64,000 nucleotides of DNA from Flavobacterium sasangense DSM 21067 (lineage in GTDB: Bacteria; Bacteroidota; Bacteroidia; Flavobacteriales; Flavobacteriaceae), in NCBI RefSeq assembly GCF_000686885.1, contig NZ_JMLU01000007.1, forward strand, positions 62,001 to 126,000, given 5' to 3'. Each line of letters begins with the position of its first letter. Position 1 is the first letter of the stretch. Below the pieces are notes generated by a model. The model was not told where the DNA came from and did no database searches. It worked only from the letters and a program-made list of their open reading frames with translations. Position numbers and translations under genes: made by a program. Shown here piece by piece: positions 1 to 9,160 of this stretch.

Positions 1-136
1 AGTATTCGTCATCACAAAAGATATAGTTGATTTCCCCTTCATCAAATCCTTCGGATTCAATAATGCGAGAAATCCAATCTTCGTATTGTGCTTCGTTTTC
101 GAGTTCGAAATCTGTTTCGTAATTAAAACTAATCAT
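1..136 (-). CDS. ybeY: Endoribonuclease YbeY, N-terminal part (cut by window edge)
   Basis: The first 45 or so codons of a minus-strand gene, starting at an ATG at 136 and running off the left edge. The N-terminus begins MISFNYETDF and contains an IINYIFCDDEY-like stretch (INYIFCDDEY), which resembles the start of flavobacterial YbeY. YbeY is a small metal-dependent RNase that matures 16S rRNA and takes part in ribosome quality control. The catalytic His-rich motif would lie outside the window, so the call rests on the N-terminus only. The start codon overlaps the last 8 bases of the upstream DUF4175 gene, which suggests one operon with translational coupling. Confidence 0.7.
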   Translation of the reverse strand, partial: MISFNYETDFELENEAQYEDWISRIIESEGFDEGEINYIFCDDEY

Positions 137-3100
137 TGCCTTTAAAATAGTTTTGAACCTTCTGGTTAAAATTGGGTTGCAAAGGTAAGCTTTGTCTGTT
201 TAATATTTCAACACTATTCAGATAATCTTTTAATTCCATAGAAAGTGGAGTAGTGGAACCATTATAGTTCTTGTCATTAGTTTTAGACTGACGTTTGGTA
301 TCTTCTCCTTGTTGCTGAATGGCTTTTTCTAATTTTAAAAGTTCGTGTTTTAAATTCAACATCTTTTGCAACGTTTCATTTTTGAAACCTTTATTAATGA
401 GTTGCTTTTCAAATTCCTTCATTTGATTCAATGTTCCCATACCTTGATTCAACATTCCTTCTTTCTCTAGGGCTTTTTGTAAAGCATCACGTAATTGTCT
501 TTGCTCTTTAAGAATTTCTAAAACTTTACCTGCATCACCTTCAGAACCATTTTCTCCTTCTTCTCTGTTCTCGCCTGATTGACCTTTTTGTTTTCCTTGT
601 CCAAGTTTGTCGCCTGGCTTATCTCCGGGTTTATCTCCAGGTTTTTGACTAGGTTTCATTCCTTCTTTCATTTTTTCACCTAAACCTTCTTGCTGTTTGA
701 TGATGTCTGGCAGCTGCATTCCACCTTTACCACTACCAGGTTTTGGTTTGCCTTTTCCAGAACCTTGACCTTGCATTTCCATATTCATTTCACTTTGCAC
801 ATTGCTAAGATAATCAGCCAAACGGTTAGCCGAAGTTAAAACATATTGCTGATGCGAAGCTCCTTTTTGGATGTTGTTATCTGCTAACGTTTCTAAAGTC
901 TTGTCTAAATTATAATGGATTTCTCCAACTTCATTCAGAATGGTTTCTGTAATTTTTGGATTACGTAAAGCAACAGCAAACAAACTATCGTCAACATGCT
1001 TGAATTGTAGTTTCAAATCTTGTTGCTTTTTTAAAACTTTGTTCAATTGCAAAGAACGTGTTTGTGTTGTATTCGTAGTTTTAATTAAAGTCTCTTCGTC
1101 AAAAGAAAAAGCTAATAAATTATCTAAAATTTGTCGCAACAATTTAGCATCTTCTTGCATTTGTTCCATGTCACCTGATTGCATAGATTGAGACATTTTC
1201 TGACTCATCTGTTTCATTTTAGCGACTGCTGATTTTTGCTTTGGTTTTGCTTTCTGTTGATTTTGCTTTTGCAATTCTTCAGAAGCTTTTTCCATATCTT
1301 TCTTCACATCTTCTTGTTCATTCTTATCATTAGGAATGTCCATTGGAGCTTTCAATTCTTTATTCTCCTTGTCTAACTCTTGAAGCTCTTTTTGAATGTT
1401 TTCAAATTCTTTATTGATAGCATCCTGATTTTCCTTTGAATTTTCTTTAGCATCATCCGCTAATTTATCTTCCTTCTCAGCTAGCTTGTCTAATTTATCA
1501 GCGATTTGTTCCGCTTTTTGTTCAACATAAAAACGTTTCGTTAATTCAACTAATTGCTCTAAATTCTGTTGTTGGCTTTTAGCATTTTGTTTTAACTTAT
1601 CGGCTTTATCAAACAATTGATCTTTCTCTAATTTCTTAGAAAGTTCTTCTAACTCTTTCAATAATTTTTCGTTTTTCTCAGCTTGTTTTTCTGCTTCTTC
1701 TAAACGGCGTAATAATTCTTCTTTGTCTTTATCTTGTGATTTTGGATTGAACTCTTCCAAATTCTCGGTTAACTTTTTTGTGAATTCTTTCATCATTTCG
1801 TCTTGTTGTTTTTGACGATTAATAAAGTCTTCCACTTTCTTTTGATCTTTGAAATCTAAAGTCGATTTCTCTTTATTCATCTTTTGCAGTTTGTCCAATT
1901 CAGAAAGTTGCTTATCTTGATTTTGAAGCGATTTTTCTAAACTATTGATGTTTTCATTCTGCTCTTGCAGTTGTTTGTCTTCTTTTTGCTCTTCTGTAAG
2001 CTCATAATGAAGAAAAACAGATGATTTTGTGCTTTTATAATTGTTAACTACATCATTATCAAACACTTCAAAGTAATATTCGTAATTTACACCTTGCTCA
2101 ATTGATAAACCATTAGGAAATGAATAAATAAATTGGTCAACGGCTTGTTTATTGATAGCTAAATTCGCTTTTCGAACAGCGTTTGGGTTTCCTTTCGGAT
2201 AAAAAACAACTTGTAACTTCGATAAACCATGATCATCGGCAACTTGCCCAATCATCATTTTTGATTTTAACTTTAATGAATCAGGCGCAATTTGAACTGA
2301 AATTGTTGGATATTGATCTTTAATCGTTGCTATTTGATACGACAATTTTTCAAACTCGTTGATGTTTCTATTCGATGTAATTACTTCGTAACTCAAATTA
2401 TCTGTGATTCTTCTTGAAAGCGAAAAGTTATTTTCTTTATTAGCAAAAACACTTACTTGGTTATTCGATTTGAAACTAACCTTATCGGTTGCCAAAGCGT
2501 TAATTCTCCAATTCACAACCGTTCCTTCAGGAACTACAGCATTTCCTGTTCCTTGAATAACTTCTGCTTTTTTACCTAAATAAGAAGGATATTGCAACAC
2601 CATTTCAAAGTTGGCAATCGTGGGAACATTCACAACATTAATCTGATAATCTTTGGAATTTAATCCATTCGCTAAAAGTGAAAAAGTAACATCTTTAGAT
2701 AATTTTGAAAATGTATATTCGAAAACTCCTGGTTTTGTACTTTGTAAAAAATATTCTTCATCACCAATTTGAATCGCTACATTTTCAGGCATTACTTTTC
2801 CTTGCGTTTTCACTTGAAGTACAAAATCGGAATTCTGTTGCGCGGTTAACGATTTATTCAAAACCACAAATTCAAAAGGAGCTGGTGGAGCAAATTTCGT
2901 TTCATAATTCACAACTCGAGTAAAACTTTTCGATATGATTTCGGAATTTCCGGTAACGAAAAACAAAATCAATAATAGAATTGGGATAATCGCATAAGGC
3001 AAAAACTTTTTATTCTTAGCGAAATTGACTGCATTTGAAAACGGAATCGGTTGTAACGAAGCTGCTTTTTGTTCGATAGAAGCCGCTAATAATTCGGAGG

Positions 3101-3458
3101 TTTGACTTTGATTTGCCAATTGTAAAAAGTTCAACAACTTGTCTTGTACTTCTGAAAAGTGATTTCCGATGATTTCTGACGCTTGTTCGTAATTGATTCC
3201 TTGTTGTAATTTGAATAATTTGAACAACGGAAAAGCGATAAAACGAATCAATAAAAACGATTCTACACCTACGAACAACCAAAACAAAATGGTTCTTCCT
3301 GAAGTGGATAACCATAAAAAGTATTCAATCAATAAGGTAAAAATGAAATACAACAAGCCCAATCCGATGAAAAGAATGACACCTTTTATCAGTTCATTGG
3401 TATAAAACTTCTTGATAAACCCTTCGAGCTTATCGAAAATAATGCTTTTTGCTTCCAA
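129..3458 (-). CDS. DUF4175-family membrane protein with long coiled coil
   Basis: A very large protein (1109 residues) of the Bacteroidetes DUF4175 family; its biochemical role is unknown. The N-terminus has two hydrophobic segments (about residues 24-50 and 54-78) and a third near 148-170. A presumably exported Ig-like beta-rich part follows, to about residue 480. From about 490 to 780 it is an extremely charged, Gln/Lys/Glu-rich coiled coil. Near residue 930-960 there is a Gly/Lys/Pro-rich low-complexity stretch with PGDK repeated three times in a row. The arrangement suggests a membrane-anchored envelope protein with a long rod. It is co-transcribed with ybeY, with an 8-base overlap. The start was chosen at the first Met because the membrane segments follow at the usual distance. 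Function is inferred from architecture only. Confidence 0.8.
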   Translation of the reverse strand: MEAKSIIFDKLEGFIKKFYTNELIKGVILFIGLGLLYFIFTLLIEYFLWLSTSGRTILFWLFVGVESFLLIRFIAFPLFKLFKLQQGINYEQASEIIGNHFSEVQDKLLNFLQLANQSQTSELLAASIEQKAASLQPIPFSNAVNFAKNKKFLPYAIIPILLLILFFVTGNSEIISKSFTRVVNYETKFAPPAPFEFVVLNKSLTAQQNSDFVLQVKTQGKVMPENVAIQIGDEEYFLQSTKPGVFEYTFSKLSKDVTFSLLANGLNSKDYQINVVNVPTIANFEMVLQYPSYLGKKAEVIQGTGNAVVPEGTVVNWRINALATDKVSFKSNNQVSVFANKENNFSLSRRITDNLSYEVITSNRNINEFEKLSYQIATIKDQYPTISVQIAPDSLKLKSKMMIGQVADDHGLSKLQVVFYPKGNPNAVRKANLAINKQAVDQFIYSFPNGLSIEQGVNYEYYFEVFDNDVVNNYKSTKSSVFLHYELTEEQKEDKQLQEQNENINSLEKSLQNQDKQLSELDKLQKMNKEKSTLDFKDQKKVEDFINRQKQQDEMMKEFTKKLTENLEEFNPKSQDKDKEELLRRLEEAEKQAEKNEKLLKELEELSKKLEKDQLFDKADKLKQNAKSQQQNLEQLVELTKRFYVEQKAEQIADKLDKLAEKEDKLADDAKENSKENQDAINKEFENIQKELQELDKENKELKAPMDIPNDKNEQEDVKKDMEKASEELQKQNQQKAKPKQKSAVAKMKQMSQKMSQSMQSGDMEQMQEDAKLLRQILDNLLAFSFDEETLIKTTNTTQTRSLQLNKVLKKQQDLKLQFKHVDDSLFAVALRNPKITETILNEVGEIHYNLDKTLETLADNNIQKGASHQQYVLTSANRLADYLSNVQSEMNMEMQGQGSGKGKPKPGSGKGGMQLPDIIKQQEGLGEKMKEGMKPSQKPGDKPGDKPGDKLGQGKQKGQSGENREEGENGSEGDAGKVLEILKEQRQLRDALQKALEKEGMLNQGMGTLNQMKEFEKQLINKGFKNETLQKMLNLKHELLKLEKAIQQQGEDTKRQSKTNDKNYNGSTTPLSMELKDYLNSVEILNRQSLPLQPNFNQKVQNYFKGND

Positions 3459-3610
3459 AATTGTTGATATACTGTTTATAACCGATAAAAATACAACATC
3501 TTCCTAGAATTGTCAATAGGTTTTTAGTGAAACTTAACATTTGCAGCTTTGGATTGTTAATAACCTAATGATTTTCTAAAATCTAAATTCTTACTTCTAA
3601 ATTGGAATCG

Positions 3611-3618
3611 TATCTTTG
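3611..3618 (+). promoter_or_regulatory. -7 box (TAnnTTTG) of gltX
   Basis: TATCTTTG matches the Bacteroidetes housekeeping -7 consensus TAnnTTTG. It lies about 50 bases before the gltX start, leaving a leader of roughly 40 bases. I see no good -33 TTTG at the expected spacing. Confidence 0.6.
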
Positions 3619-3623
3619 CACAA

Positions 3624-3648
3624 CACTTCGACAAGCTCAGTGTGACAA
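3624..3648 (+). repeat. Dispersed CTTCGAC...GCTCA...TGACA intergenic element, copy 1
   Basis: A short GC-richer motif (cacttcgacaagctcagtgt followed by gaca) inside the gltX leader, just after the -7 box. It contains the outer inverted match cact/agtg. A related copy lies at 51247-51270. Similar short elements are common in intergenic DNA of Bacteroidetes genomes. It would be part of the gltX 5' untranslated leader. Confidence 0.5.
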
Positions 3649-3668
3649 TAAAGAAAAATAAAAATAAA

Positions 3669-5171
3669 ATGTCAAAACAAGTTAGAGTAAGATTTGCACC
3701 AAGTCCGACTGGACCTTTGCATATTGGTGGTGTTCGTACCGCTTTATTCAATTATTTATTTGCCAAAAAGCATGGTGGTACTTTCTATTTACGAATTGAA
3801 GATACCGATCAAACCCGTTTTGTTCCAGGAGCAGAAGCTTATATTTTTGAAGCTTTAGAATGGTTAGGAATTGCGCCAGACGAAACCGTTGGAAAAAACG
3901 AAAAATTTGGACCTTACCGTCAAAGTGAACGTAAATCGATGTATCAACAATATGCTGACCAATTGATTAATTCAGGTTGGGCATATTATGCTTTTGATAC
4001 GGCTGAAAGTTTAGATACGATGCGAAAAGAAGCTGAAGCAAATGGTAAAACATTCATTTACAATCATTCGGTAAGAGAGCAATTGGATAACTCGTTGACG
4101 GTTTCACGTGAAAAAGTGGAGGAGAGAATTGCAAATGGTGAGCATTATGTTATCCGTTTTAAAACACCTGTGAATGAAATTTTAGAATTAAAAGACATCA
4201 TTCGTGGCGATATTAAATTTGATACGAATTTATTAGATGATAAAGTATTATTCAAATCGGATGGAATGCCAACCTATCATTTAGCAAATATTGTAGATGA
4301 CCATTTAATGGAAACTTCACATGTCATTCGTGGAGAAGAATGGTTGCCAAGTTTGCCTTTACATCATTTGTTATACAAAGCTTTTGGTTGGAATGCTCCA
4401 GAATTTGCGCATTTACCTTTGATTTTAAAACCAATTGGAAACGGAAAATTATCAAAGCGTGATGGTGATAAAATGGGATTTCCAGTATTTCCTTTAGAAT
4501 GGAAAACAGAAGAAGGAATTTCATCTGGTTACAGAGAAAACGGATTTTTCCCTGAAGCAGTTATCAACTTTTTAGCCTTATTAGGTTGGAATGACGGAAC
4601 CGAACAAGAGATTTTCTCATTGGAAGAATTAATAGAAAAATTCGATTTAAATAGAATTCACAAAGCAGGAGCGAAGTTTGATCCAGAGAAAAACAAATGG
4701 TTCAATCATCAATATTTGCAAAAGCAATCAGATGAAAGTTTAGCAGATAGCTTTAAAAAAATATTAGATAAGAAAGGAATCTCGACTTCTCTTGATTTGA
4801 CAAAAGTGGTTGCTTTAATTAAAGAAAGAGCGCATTTCGTAAACGAGTTTTGGGATTTAGCGGATTATTTCTTTGAAGCACCAACATCATACGACGAAAA
4901 AGCTGCTAAAAACTGGAAAGAGGAAACACCAGGATTAATGCAACAAGTGATTTCGGAATTAGAAAAGATTGAAGATTTTACTTCAGCTAACATCGAAACC
5001 TTATTAAAAGAATGGATGACAGCTAACGAAATTGGGATGGGGAAAGTAATGCAACCATTACGATTGAGTTTAGTAGGCGCGTTAAAAGGACCACATTTAT
5101 TCGACATTATCGAAATGATAGGGAAAGCCGAAACAGTGAAGAGAATAGAAAAAGCAATTGCTAGTTTATAA
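3669..5171 (+). CDS. gltX: Glutamyl-tRNA synthetase
   Basis: Class I aminoacyl-tRNA synthetase that charges tRNA-Glu with glutamate. The HIGH signature region reads FAPSPTGPLHIGG near residues 8-20, and the KMSKS equivalent reads KLSKRDGD near residues 265-272. The C-terminal all-helical anticodon-binding domain follows. The 500-residue length fits bacterial GluRS. I chose the Met at 3669 rather than an in-frame Met at 3642, because the latter lies in the repeat element and would add a poly-Lys/Asn extension absent from the family. The gene stands alone between a -7 box and a strong terminator. A separate glnS is present further right, so Gln-tRNA does not depend on this enzyme being non-discriminating. 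Confidence 0.97.
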   Translation: MSKQVRVRFAPSPTGPLHIGGVRTALFNYLFAKKHGGTFYLRIEDTDQTRFVPGAEAYIFEALEWLGIAPDETVGKNEKFGPYRQSERKSMYQQYADQLINSGWAYYAFDTAESLDTMRKEAEANGKTFIYNHSVREQLDNSLTVSREKVEERIANGEHYVIRFKTPVNEILELKDIIRGDIKFDTNLLDDKVLFKSDGMPTYHLANIVDDHLMETSHVIRGEEWLPSLPLHHLLYKAFGWNAPEFAHLPLILKPIGNGKLSKRDGDKMGFPVFPLEWKTEEGISSGYRENGFFPEAVINFLALLGWNDGTEQEIFSLEELIEKFDLNRIHKAGAKFDPEKNKWFNHQYLQKQSDESLADSFKKILDKKGISTSLDLTKVVALIKERAHFVNEFWDLADYFFEAPTSYDEKAAKNWKEETPGLMQQVISELEKIEDFTSANIETLLKEWMTANEIGMGKVMQPLRLSLVGALKGPHLFDIIEMIGKAETVKRIEKAIASL

Positions 5172-5176
5172 AAAAG

Positions 5177-5206
5177 AAACCCTCTGAAATTCAGAGGGTT
5201 TTTTTT
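5177..5206. terminator. Bidirectional terminator between gltX and the convergent barrel gene
   Basis: An 11-bp stem (aaaccctctga / tcagagggttt) with a 3-base loop, flanked by a T run on the right and an A run on the left, so it can work for both convergent genes. It touches the stop codon of the minus-strand gene. Confidence 0.85.
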
Positions 5207-5852
5207 AAAGATATATCGTAATCTGACCACTAATCAAACCTATATTTCCTTTCATTTTTTCGCCAAGTAACTTTACATTATCATTGTTTTTTAAGTTGCC
5301 GAAGAAATTCGTTAAACCATATTGGTAACCAATTCTTGCTCTTACGTTTTTAATTCCGCCGTTAATCCCAACATAAATGTTCGCATTAAATTTTGAAACA
5401 TCTAGAATGTCTTTAGCAATTAAACCCGGTTGATCTAATAATAAATTGTTTTCGTCGTTTTTATTAACTCCTAATTTTCCATTTACTTGTAAAACGGGAC
5501 CAAATTCTAAATTCAAATGGTCTTCAATTGCCACATAACTAGGAACAATATAAATTTGAACCGCCGACATTTTAAAACTAGTTTGTGTTTGTAATAATCC
5601 TTTTTGTGTTGGAATCGAAAAATTACTATCGGTAAAAAACATACCAAAACTCATTTGCCAATTGTTGTAATAATTTCCTCTAACACTTAAACCTCCGATC
5701 CATCCACTTTCTGGTGTTACGGTAAAATTATCGGTAAAAATATTTAATTGGGTTAAACCCCCTCCAATTCCAATTCGATTACTGTCTTTGTTACCACGTT
5801 GCGCTAGAGCAACTGTTGAAATCATAAGGAATATGAAAGCTAATTTCTTCAT
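5205..5852 (-). CDS. PorT-like outer-membrane beta-barrel protein
   Basis: A 215-residue protein with a clear signal peptide (MKKLAFIFLMISTVALAQ). Alternating hydrophobic/polar strands, frequent Gly and aromatic residues and a C-terminal strand ending ISGQITIYL follow, typical of the small 8-stranded outer-membrane barrels annotated as porin family/PorT-like in Bacteroidetes. The Met at 5852 was chosen because it begins the signal peptide; the longer frame adds seven residues in front of it. It is monocistronic and convergent with gltX. The ligand or role is unknown. Confidence 0.75.
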   Translation of the reverse strand: MKKLAFIFLMISTVALAQRGNKDSNRIGIGGGLTQLNIFTDNFTVTPESGWIGGLSVRGNYYNNWQMSFGMFFTDSNFSIPTQKGLLQTQTSFKMSAVQIYIVPSYVAIEDHLNLEFGPVLQVNGKLGVNKNDENNLLLDQPGLIAKDILDVSKFNANIYVGINGGIKNVRARIGYQYGLTNFFGNLKNNDNVKLLGEKMKGNIGLISGQITIYL

Positions 5853-5951
5853 TTGTAAAAATTTAAGCGCCAAAAGTAAACTTAAAAAATGGTTTTTTGT
5901 AACTTTTTACTTTAAAAAGCGTATAATCATTATAACTAAAACTATAAAATT

Positions 5952-6929
5952 ATGGAGTTTATCATGTTTCCAATTATTTTCGTTGGATTAATTGTACTTT
6001 TTTCTTCTTTCTTTACTGTGAAACAGCAAACTGTAGTTGTTGTGGAACGTTTTGGAAAATTTCTTAGCTTGAGAAATTCAGGTTTACATTTAAAAATTCC
6101 GGTTGTGGATAGAATTGCTGGAAGAGTTAATTTAAGAATTCAACAATTAGATGTTATCATCGAAACCAAAACGAAAGATAACGTATTCGTTAAAATGAAA
6201 GTTTCAGTACAGTTCAAAGTGTTACAAGAAAAAGCATACGAAGCGTTTTATAAATTAGAGTATCCTCACGACCAAATTACGTCTTATGTGTTTGACGTAG
6301 TGCGTGCTGAAGTTCCAAAATTAAAATTAGACGACGTTTTCGAAAGAAAAGATGATATCGCAGTAGCAGTAAAACGTGAGTTAAACGAGGCGATGACTAC
6401 TTATGGTTATGATATCATCAATACGTTAATTACTGATATTGATCCGGATATTCAAGTTAAAAATGCGATGAACCGTATTAACGCAGCTGACCGTGAAAAA
6501 ACAGCAGCAGAATACGAAGCAGAAGCTGGAAGAATTAGAATTGTAGCAAAAGCTAAAGCAGAAGCAGAAAGTAAAAGACTTCAAGGTCAAGGTATTGCAG
6601 ACCAAAGAAGAGAAATTGCTCGTGGTTTAGTGGAATCTGTTGATGTATTAAACAAAGTAGGTATTAATTCGCAAGAAGCTTCCGCTTTAATCGTGGTGAC
6701 ACAACATTATGATACTTTACAAGCCATTGGTGCTGATGCCAACAGTAATTTAATTTTATTACCAAATTCACCTCAAGCAGGTAGTGACATGTTGAACAAC
6801 ATGGTAGCAAGTTTTACAGCAAGTAACCAAGTGGGTGAAGCAATGAAAAATGCAAACAAAACCAAAAAAGTAAATAAGAAAGATACTTCAAATGATAATT
6901 ATGGAATTGAAGATTCTGAAGAAGTATAA
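5952..6929 (+). CDS. SPFH/band 7 (stomatin/prohibitin-like) membrane protein
   Basis: A 325-residue protein with an N-terminal membrane segment (residues 2-20), a band-7 domain (about 20-190, with the VVVVERFGKF entry motif), an Ala/Glu/Lys-rich helical stretch (about 175-225, typical of SPFH oligomerisation) and a charged C-terminal tail. SPFH proteins form large ring or cage assemblies on the membrane, often controlling proteases or organising microdomains; E. coli QmcA is the nearest named relative by architecture. No NfeD partner lies next to it, which favours a stand-alone QmcA/stomatin-like protein. A terminator follows. Confidence 0.88.
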   Translation: MEFIMFPIIFVGLIVLFSSFFTVKQQTVVVVERFGKFLSLRNSGLHLKIPVVDRIAGRVNLRIQQLDVIIETKTKDNVFVKMKVSVQFKVLQEKAYEAFYKLEYPHDQITSYVFDVVRAEVPKLKLDDVFERKDDIAVAVKRELNEAMTTYGYDIINTLITDIDPDIQVKNAMNRINAADREKTAAEYEAEAGRIRIVAKAKAEAESKRLQGQGIADQRREIARGLVESVDVLNKVGINSQEASALIVVTQHYDTLQAIGADANSNLILLPNSPQAGSDMLNNMVASFTASNQVGEAMKNANKTKKVNKKDTSNDNYGIEDSEEV

Positions 6930-6964
6930 TTTCGAAACTGATTTTTTTTTAAAATAAAAAATGA

Positions 6965-6995
6965 AAACCATCAATTTTTAATTGGTGGTTTTTTT
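6965..6995 (+). terminator. Terminator of the SPFH gene
   Basis: Stem aaaccatcaat / attggtggttt (11 bp, one G-U pair) with a 5-base loop, followed by a run of seven T. Confidence 0.85.
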
Positions 6996-7012
6996 ATAAC
7001 CAAATGTTATGA

Positions 7013-7150
7013 ATTTATAAAATCAGTGATAATTTTATAAAAGCAATTCCTGGAAGAGAAAATCAGAATAAAATTACCACAATTTTAGGTAAAAATTAAA
7101 ATAAAGCGATTTCTGACACTTTCAATAGTAAAGATGTAAAAACACTTTAG
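7013..7150 (+). pseudogene. Possible short gene remnant
   Basis: The 385 bases between the SPFH terminator and the glnS terminator are non-coding and very AT-rich. Within them one frame reads 28 codons, an internal TAA, then 16 more codons to a TAG (residues such as IKAIPGRENQNKITTILGKN). The composition is less AT-biased and more protein-like than the flanks, but there is no start codon. This may be chance or a decayed gene; I recognise no family. Confidence 0.2.
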
Positions 7151-7295
7151 CTAAAAAAGTTTTTTTCTTACAATTAATTTATGAAAGTTACTTTTTTAAG
7201 TTTTTAATTATTAAAAAAATAATTTTAATAGTTTTTAATAATGATTATAAAATATGATAATATAAAATTTATTAATCAATATAATTTATATTAAA

Positions 7296-7328
7296 TAAAA
7301 AAACCTGCAATGAAAATTTTGCAGGTTT
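7296..7328 (-). terminator. Terminator of glnS
   Basis: Read on the minus strand, a 10-bp stem (aaacctgcaa / ttgcaggttt) with an 8-base loop is followed by a run of T (A run at 7297-7303 on the plus strand). Confidence 0.85.
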
Positions 7329-7380
7329 AAATTATTTAAAAAAATCGACTTAGATCGATTTGACAAAAATTCTGAAATTT

Positions 7381-9063
7381 TTATTGTTCTGAAATTTTTG
7401 CCCAAGTATCTCTCAAGCCAACTGTTTTGTTAAAAACTAAATTTTCAGGAGTTGAATCTCTATCTACACAGAAATAACCTAAACGTTGAAATTGAAAATG
7501 ATCTAATTCTTTTGAAGTAACCAAACTTGGTTCTACAAATCCTTTAATTACTTTTAATGAATTTGGGTTGATGAATTCTTTAAAATCAACTTCTTTGTCT
7601 TTGTCAGGACTTTCGTTTGTGAATAATCTATCATAAATACGAACTTCCGCTTCTTTTGCATGAGGAATCGAAACCCAATGAATCGTTCCTTTTACCTTTC
7701 TTTGGCTGGCTTCTGTTCCGCTTCCTGATTTAGAATCTACGTCGTAAGTAGCGTGAATTTCAGTGATATTACCGTTTTCATCTTTCACAACTGACTCACC
7801 TTTAATGATATACGCATTTTTCAAACGAACTTCAGTTCCTAATGTCAAACGGAAAAATTTCTTGTGTGCTTCTTCTTGAAAATCTTCTCTTTCGATATAC
7901 AGTTCTTTAGAAAACGGCACTTTTCTGTACGTCATTACTTCTTCTTCCGGATTATTTTCGGCTTCTAACCACTCTTCTTGACCTTCTGGATAATTCGTAA
8001 TTACTAATTTCACAGGATCTAAAACAGCCATTACACGAGGAGCAATCTTGTTCAAATCTTCACGAACACAGAATTCTAAAAGCGAAACATCAATTAAATT
8101 ATCACGTTTTGCAATTCCGATAGTTTTAGCAAAATTTCGGATAGAAGCAGGTGTGTAACCGCGTCTTCTCATTCCAGAAATCGTTGACATTCTTGGGTCA
8201 TCCCAACCTGTAACATGCTTTTCTTCAACTAATTGTAATAATTTACGTTTAGAAACTACGGTATGTGATAAATTTCTACGGGCAAATTCTCTTTGCTTTG
8301 GTCGCACCTTTGTAGGATCATAAATTTGATTTAAAAACCAATCATATAATTCACGGTGAGGTAAGAATTCTAACGTACAAAACGAATGCGAAATTTGCTC
8401 TAAATAATCACTTTCGCCATGCGCCCAGTCGTACATTGGATAAATACACCAATCGTTTCCTGTTCTGTGGTGATGTGCGTGCATGATACGATAAATGATA
8501 GGATCACGCATCAACATATTGTTGGCTCCCATTGAAATTTTAGCACGTAAAACGTGAGTTCCTTTTTCGAATTCTCCGTTTTTCATTCGTGTGAATAAGT
8601 CTAAATTTTCTTCGATAGAGCGATTTCTGTAAGGAGAATCGGTTCCAGGAGTAGTTGGCGTACCTTTTTGTTGCGCCATTTCTTCCGAAGTTTGGCTATC
8701 TACATACGCTTTATCTTTTTTGATTAATTCCACTGCCCAATCATGCAATTGTTGAAAATAATCCGAAGCATAACATTCTTTGTCCCATTTGTAGCCCAAC
8801 CATTCTACATCGCGCTTAATAGCATCAACGTATTCTTGCTCTTCTTTTGATGGATTAGTATCGTCGAAACGAAGGTTAACTGGAGCATTGTAATCGATTC
8901 CTAAACCAAAATTTAAACAAATAGCACTAGCATGACCTACATGCAAATACCCATTTGGTTCTGGTGGAAAACGAAAACGTAATTTATCTGCTGACAAACC
9001 ATTTTTTAAATCTTCTTCAATGATTTGTTCTATAAAATTCAATGATTTTTCTTCTGTTGACAT
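7381..9063 (-). CDS. glnS: Glutaminyl-tRNA synthetase
   Basis: Class Ic synthetase that charges tRNA-Gln directly. The HIGH-type motif is FPPEPNGYLHVGHA near residues 31-44 and the KMSKS-type motif is VVSKRKL near residue 270. Also visible are the catalytic-domain stretch around HGESDYLEQISHSFCTLEF and the two-barrel C-terminal anticodon-binding domain (about 345-550). At 560 residues it matches the E. coli enzyme. It has its own promoter (9081-9088, minus) and terminator, and is divergent from folB. Confidence 0.97.
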   Translation of the reverse strand: MSTEEKSLNFIEQIIEEDLKNGLSADKLRFRFPPEPNGYLHVGHASAICLNFGLGIDYNAPVNLRFDDTNPSKEEQEYVDAIKRDVEWLGYKWDKECYASDYFQQLHDWAVELIKKDKAYVDSQTSEEMAQQKGTPTTPGTDSPYRNRSIEENLDLFTRMKNGEFEKGTHVLRAKISMGANNMLMRDPIIYRIMHAHHHRTGNDWCIYPMYDWAHGESDYLEQISHSFCTLEFLPHRELYDWFLNQIYDPTKVRPKQREFARRNLSHTVVSKRKLLQLVEEKHVTGWDDPRMSTISGMRRRGYTPASIRNFAKTIGIAKRDNLIDVSLLEFCVREDLNKIAPRVMAVLDPVKLVITNYPEGQEEWLEAENNPEEEVMTYRKVPFSKELYIEREDFQEEAHKKFFRLTLGTEVRLKNAYIIKGESVVKDENGNITEIHATYDVDSKSGSGTEASQRKVKGTIHWVSIPHAKEAEVRIYDRLFTNESPDKDKEVDFKEFINPNSLKVIKGFVEPSLVTSKELDHFQFQRLGYFCVDRDSTPENLVFNKTVGLRDTWAKISEQ

Positions 9064-9080
9064 AGTATCAAAAATTTATG

Positions 9081-9088
9081 CAAAGATA
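9081..9088 (-). promoter_or_regulatory. -7 box of glnS
   Basis: TATCTTTG on the minus strand (caaagata on the plus strand), 18 bases upstream of the glnS ATG, giving a very short leader. Confidence 0.6.
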
Positions 9089-9133
9089 TATAAACTTTCA
9101 TGGTTTAATACCTTAAAAATGGCTAAAAATTGG

Positions 9134-9141
9134 TAAATTTG
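9134..9141 (+). promoter_or_regulatory. -7 box of folB
   Basis: TAAATTTG, 20 bases before the folB start. With 9081-9088 it forms a divergent promoter region. Confidence 0.55.
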
Positions 9142-9160
9142 GTATATAATAAATGAAAAA

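Noticed and set aside
3642..3668. Upstream in-frame start for gltX
   Set aside because: It would add a Lys/Asn-rich extension encoded within the leader repeat; the family starts at the Met at 3669.
7344..7361. Small hairpin aatcga/tcgatt near the glnS stop
   Set aside because: Six pairs and no T tract; the stronger terminator at 7296-7328 is sufficient.
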